Source of the DNA: an uncultured Spartobacteria bacterium | Lineage (GTDB): Bacteria; Verrucomicrobiota; Verrucomicrobiia; Chthoniobacterales; JAATET01 | Assembly (NCBI GenBank): GCA_938011325.1 | Contig: CALLUD010000029.1 | Coordinates: 1 to 64,000, forward strand | Direction of reading: 5' to 3' | DNA: 64,000 nt | Shown: positions 60,742 to 64,000 of the stretch, in pieces | How the letters are laid out: the number at the start of each line of letters is the position of its first letter | Numbering within the stretch: the first letter of the stretch is position 1 | Position numbers and translations under genes: made by a program | The notes under the pieces: generated by a model | What the model was told of the DNA's origin: nothing | Database searches by the model: none | What the model saw: only the letters and a program-made list of their open reading frames with translations

Positions 60742-61470
60742 ATGGCGGCGCATCGACTTTCCATTCGAAACCTGACGGTGTCCTATCACCGGATTCCCGC
60801 CGTCCATCATCTCGATGTGGAACTCCGGTGCGGCAACTGCGTGGCACTTCTCGGCCCCAATGGCGCGGGAAAGACGTCGCTCTTCAAGGCAATGGTCGGG
60901 CTCGTCACTCCCGAGACAGGCAGCATCGAACTGGGCGGACACGGCAACGCGAACACGCGGCATGAAATCGCCTACCTCCCCCAGCGCGAGGATCTCGACT
61001 GGAACTTTCCCATCACCGTCTCCGGGCTCGTGGAAATGGGACGCTACACCCGGCTGGGTTGGTGGCGCCGATTCGGCAGGGAGGACGCCCGTGCCGTCGA
61101 GCGCGCGCTTTCCATGATGGAGCTGACCGACCTCGCCGATCGACAGATTCAAGCTCTCTCCGGCGGACAGCAGCAGCGCGCCTTCATCGCGCGCGCCCTG
61201 GCCCAGGAAGCCCACGTCATGCTGCTCGACGAGCCTTTCACCGGTCTCGACAAGCCTGCGCAAGATCATCTTTCGACCGCTCTTCGCCGCATCGCGGCCG
61301 AGGGGAACCTCGTGATCGCCTCGCATCACGATCTCCACACGGTGCCTCACCTTTTCGATCAGGTGCTGTTTCTCAACGGTGAGTTGATCGCATTCGGCAA
61401 CACCGCGGATGCCTTCACCCCGGAAAACATCGAACGCACCTTCGGGACGCCCGCATTCTCCGGGCATTGA
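60742..61470 (+). CDS. znuC: Zinc/manganese ABC transporter ATPase, ZnuC-like
   Basis: 242 aa. Walker A 'GPNGAGKTSLF', Q-loop 'YLPQREDLDWNFPITVSGLVEMGRY' (typical of Mn/Zn systems), signature 'LSGGQQQRAFIARAL', Walker B 'VMLLDEPFTGLD' and the switch His in 'ASHHDL'. ATG 60742 starts 2 nt after the preceding stop. Confidence 0.93.
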   Translation: MAAHRLSIRNLTVSYHRIPAVHHLDVELRCGNCVALLGPNGAGKTSLFKAMVGLVTPETGSIELGGHGNANTRHEIAYLPQREDLDWNFPITVSGLVEMGRYTRLGWWRRFGREDARAVERALSMMELTDLADRQIQALSGGQQQRAFIARALAQEAHVMLLDEPFTGLDKPAQDHLSTALRRIAAEGNLVIASHHDLHTVPHLFDQVLFLNGELIAFGNTADAFTPENIERTFGTPAFSGH

Positions 61471-61474
61471 TTCC

Positions 61475-62413
61475 ATGGACGCTTTTCTCGCCAGCCTCGC
61501 CGATCCATTCCGGCACGAGTTCATGCAACGGGCTCTGCTCGGCTGCGCGCTTATCGGATTCACCAACGGTTGCCTGAGCACGTTCATCGTGTTGCGCCGA
61601 CTGGCCCTCATGGCCGACGCCCTGGCCCACTCGCTTTTGCCCGGTCTTGCAATTGCGATTCTCCTCTTCGGCCTGGCACCGGGCGGCCTTTTCCTTGGCG
61701 CACTCATCGCCGCGCTGCTCGTCGCGCTGGGCTCCCAATTGATCGCGAACAGTTCGCGAATCAAGGAGGACACCGCGCTGGGGCTTCTCTTCGCGTGTTC
61801 GTTCTCGCTGGGCCTAGTGCTCCTCAGCATCTCGCCGGTGCGCGTCGAAATTCACCACTATCTCTTTGGAAACATCCTGGGCCTTTCCGATGCGGACCTC
61901 TGGACCATTTACGTGGTGGCGATCCTCGTTCTCCCCTGCCTCGTCGCGCTCGAGCGGCCGCTGTTGCTCTCGATGTTCGAGCCATCCGTCGCGGCAAGTC
62001 AGGGCGTCGCCGTCAACGCAATGAACCTCATCCTCATGGGCGCCCTGGTCCTCACCATGATCTCCTCCCTGCAGGCCGTGGGCGTCATTCTCGCGCTGGG
62101 AATGCTCATCGCACCCGCGGCGACCGTTTACCTGTTCTCCGACTCCTACTCCGCGATGTTCTGGGGCGGCGGCATTCTGGGCATGGTCGGCTCATGCCTT
62201 GGGCTGCTGATTTCGTTCTGGCTCAATCTCCCGTCCGGCTCATGCATCGTCCTCACGCTCGGGGTGATCTTCCTCCTCGCACTGCTGCTGAGCCCTCGCT
62301 ACGGGTTGGTCAGCCGATGGACCCGCCGCCGTCATCTGCACGAACAATCGCTCGCCCGCTGGGATTCCGTCCCTCCGCCCGGCTCCGGGAAACACGCTCA
62401 CGACCACGACTGA
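61475..62413 (+). CDS. znuB: Zinc/manganese ABC transporter permease, ZnuB-like
   Basis: 312 aa with eight or more membrane helices. The family blocks 'LLGCALIGFTNGCLSTFIVLRRLALMADALAHSLLPG' and 'VGVILALGMLIAPAATVYLFSDS' are present. The C-terminus ends 'GKHAHDHD', a small His-rich tail that may bind metal. It follows znuC by 4 nt. Confidence 0.92.
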   Translation: MDAFLASLADPFRHEFMQRALLGCALIGFTNGCLSTFIVLRRLALMADALAHSLLPGLAIAILLFGLAPGGLFLGALIAALLVALGSQLIANSSRIKEDTALGLLFACSFSLGLVLLSISPVRVEIHHYLFGNILGLSDADLWTIYVVAILVLPCLVALERPLLLSMFEPSVAASQGVAVNAMNLILMGALVLTMISSLQAVGVILALGMLIAPAATVYLFSDSYSAMFWGGGILGMVGSCLGLLISFWLNLPSGSCIVLTLGVIFLLALLLSPRYGLVSRWTRRRHLHEQSLARWDSVPPPGSGKHAHDHD

Positions 62414-62472
62414 GTGACTTTGAGGTTGCGCCCGACGGGATGGAGGCGCATTAACGAATCAGCGACATCGCC

Positions 62473-63045
62473 ATGAAAAAGCCCACCCTCGTCCTGCTTG
62501 CTCTTTCCGCGCTTCCCACGCTCGCCCATGCGCATCCCGGCACGGGCGTCAGCGGCCTCGCCCATGGATTCCAGCACCCGCTCTTCGGTCTGGATCACCT
62601 GCTCGCGATGCTTGCGATCGGGCTTTGGGCGGCGCAGATCGGTGGACGTGCCATCTGGGCCATCCCTGCTGCTTTCGTCGGAACCATGGCTGTCGGCGGC
62701 GCTCTCGGAATGACCGGTCTGTCGCTGCCGATGATGGAGCCCGGAATCGCCGCATCGGTTCTCATCCTCGGCCTCCTCATCACGTTTGCGGTCCGCATGC
62801 CGCTTGCCGCCGCGCTGCCGCTCGTCGCGTTGTTTGCGCTCTTCCACGGCCACGCGCACGGTGCCGAAATGCCGGCAAACACTTCGGGCGTGACCTATGC
62901 GCTCGGCTTCGTCGCCGCCACTGCGCTGCTCCACGCCACCGGGATCGCACTCGGCGTCGGAATCCAGCGGCTTTCCACCGCACCGATGGTGCGCCTCGCC
63001 GGCGCCGCGATCGCCATGATGGGCGTCGCGATTTTCCTCGGCTAG
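62473..63045 (+). CDS. HupE/UreJ family protein
   Basis: 190 aa. Signal peptide ending 'AHA', then the family pattern 'HPGTGVSGLAHGFQHPLFGLDHLLAMLAIGLWAAQIGG' and the later 'FHGHAHGAE', with about six membrane helices. HupE/UreJ proteins are usually treated as nickel or cobalt permeases. Here the gene is 59 nt after znuB, so a zinc role is plausible. Its stop overlaps the convergent recQ stop. Confidence 0.88.
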   Translation: MKKPTLVLLALSALPTLAHAHPGTGVSGLAHGFQHPLFGLDHLLAMLAIGLWAAQIGGRAIWAIPAAFVGTMAVGGALGMTGLSLPMMEPGIAASVLILGLLITFAVRMPLAAALPLVALFALFHGHAHGAEMPANTSGVTYALGFVAATALLHATGIALGVGIQRLSTAPMVRLAGAAIAMMGVAIFLG

Positions 63046-64000
63046 TCGGTGAACACCTCACGGCCGTTCGCGGCGACGTAATCGCGAATCAACGCGAGAA
63101 ATCGCCGCGAAAACTCCACGGCCTTCTTTCTGCCAACACCCGGCGTCGCCTCGAACGCGAGGTCGGAATCCGGATAATGCCGCGCCATGTGGCGCAGCGA
63201 GACGTCCGAGAAAATCACATACGCCGGCACGTCGCGCGCATCGGCGATCTCGCGACGCAGCTTTCGCAACGCCTCGAAGAGCGCCTGGTCGAACGCAAAC
63301 TCCTCCTTGATCCTTCGCCGCGCCTTCGCCGGCTTCGCCATGGCCTGCCGCACGCGCACCGGACCCCGGGACTTGAGAAGCGCGAGACCGGCATCCGTAA
63401 GGTCCACCGTCGCGAACCGATCCTCCGACCGCGTCGCATATCCCATGCGGATCAGCTCTCCGGCGAGATGTTTCCATTCATCCGCACTGAGTTCCCTGCC
63501 GATGCCATGCACCGGCAGGCGATCGTGCCCACGCTCGACGATCGCCTTCGCCTTGGAGCCCAGCAGCACGTCGACGATGTGATTCAGCCCGAAGCTCCAG
63601 CCGCTTCTCTGCCGCACGCGATACAGGCACGAGAGAAATTTCTGCGCCGGAATCGTCACATCGATCTCCGCGCGTGGCGACAGGCAGTTGTCGCAGCTCC
63701 CGCAATTTTCCTCGGCAAACTCCTCGCCGAAATACCGCAGCACGGCCCTTCGCCGGCACTCGCCGCTCTCGGCGAATTCCGCCATCGCGTTGAGCTGCCG
63801 CAGCGCAACCTCGCGCTCCTCGTCACCCGGTTTCTCCTCGATCAGGCGCTTCTGCTTGAGAATGTCTCCGCGGCTGTAAAGCAGCAGGCACTCCGAGGCC
63901 AGGCCGTCGCGTCCCGCCCGCCCGGTTTCCTGATAATAGCTCTCGAGGTTTCGCGGCAGATCGTAGTGCACCACGAAGCGCACGTTCGGTTTGTCGATCC
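63042..64000 (-). CDS. recQ: ATP-dependent DNA helicase RecQ, 3' part, cut by the window edge
   Basis: Only the C-terminal about 319 residues are visible; the gene continues past 64000. Helicase motif VI is 'QETGRAGRDGL', preceded by 'GIDKPNVRFVVHYDLP'. The RecQ zinc-binding Cys residues appear in 'CRRRAVLRYFGE' and 'CGSCDNC', followed by the RQC winged helix and a C-terminal HRDC domain ('YVIFSDVSLRHMA', 'TPGVGRKKAVEFS'). It unwinds DNA in recombination and repair. Confidence 0.93.
   Translation of the reverse strand, partial: IDKPNVRFVVHYDLPRNLESYYQETGRAGRDGLASECLLLYSRGDILKQKRLIEEKPGDEEREVALRQLNAMAEFAESGECRRRAVLRYFGEEFAEENCGSCDNCLSPRAEIDVTIPAQKFLSCLYRVRQRSGWSFGLNHIVDVLLGSKAKAIVERGHDRLPVHGIGRELSADEWKHLAGELIRMGYATRSEDRFATVDLTDAGLALLKSRGPVRVRQAMAKPAKARRRIKEEFAFDQALFEALRKLRREIADARDVPAYVIFSDVSLRHMARHYPDSDLAFEATPGVGRKKAVEFSRRFLALIRDYVAANGREVFTD

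Overview
The window is about 64 kb of GC-rich chromosome and is probably from a member of the Verrucomicrobiota, possibly the Spartobacteria/Terrimicrobium side. That assignment is inferred from gene content and is not proven. The pointers are PEP-CTERM proteins, a giant autotransporter-type beta-strand repeat protein, a prepilin-like protein ending in a 'DGHVES' type motif, a long (608 aa) IspG of the plant/Chlamydia type, a DUF1080 hydrolase, a GH92 mannosidase and an OprB porin. Genes are dense, with many 4-nt ATGA or 1-nt TGATG overlaps. I see no phage, transposase or CRISPR array. One tRNA gene is present, tRNA-Ser(CGA).

Layout. (1) 0.2-0.7 kb: small secreted protein with a paralogue at 13.8 kb. 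(2) 1-9.8 kb: operon glgX-treY-treZ-trehalase-DUF1080, which would convert glycogen to trehalose and then to glucose. (3) 9.8-15 kb: FUSC-like membrane protein, frameshifted small gene, ECF41 sigma factor with its CMD partner, class A beta-lactamase, MarC protein, second secreted paralogue and a secretin-like protein. (4) 15.2-20.6 kb: a 1,364-residue PEP-CTERM surface protein, a 1.1-kb intergenic region with an AT-rich island and overlapping palindromes, and tRNA-Ser. (5) 20.6-32 kb: a GlgA-like probable pseudoenzyme coupled to a class III aminotransferase, orphan nuoA, pheA, DoxX, LemA, GH92, HAD, a lipase-like protein, and moaA-moaC-mog. (6) 32-35.4 kb: Mla-type lipid transporter (STAS, permease, ATPase, MCE), followed by a degenerate 21-bp tandem repeat array. 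(7) 35.4-47.6 kb: Nudix, sulfotransferase, rseP-ispG-CMD, L,D-transpeptidase, tatA, a nuclease-family protein, a thioredoxin-fold protein lacking CXXC, a PHP-glycosyltransferase fusion and a deacetylase. (8) 47.6-53.5 kb: ftsH, a large secreted protein whose signal-peptide codons contain the ftsH terminator, and an OprB porin. (9) 53.5-63 kb: metal (very likely zinc) homeostasis region. (10) 63-64 kb: 3' part of recQ, cut by the window edge.

The most coherent system is region 9. A Fur/Zur-type regulator and a zinc-type periplasmic binding protein are divergent from a 146-bp intergenic region. One arm holds znuA, a small secreted protein, znuC, znuB and a HupE-like protein. The other holds zur, a CobW/ZNG1-type GTPase with a His-rich loop, and two permease-family genes. 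Behind that arm, on the same strand, lies a three-gene set: a pseudopilin-like protein and two surface proteins with a 'HAHxNxGF' motif reminiscent of the actinobacterial ABC-transporter-associated surface domain. Its leader carries a terminator-like hairpin. I propose that this set is a zinc-linked cell-surface module.
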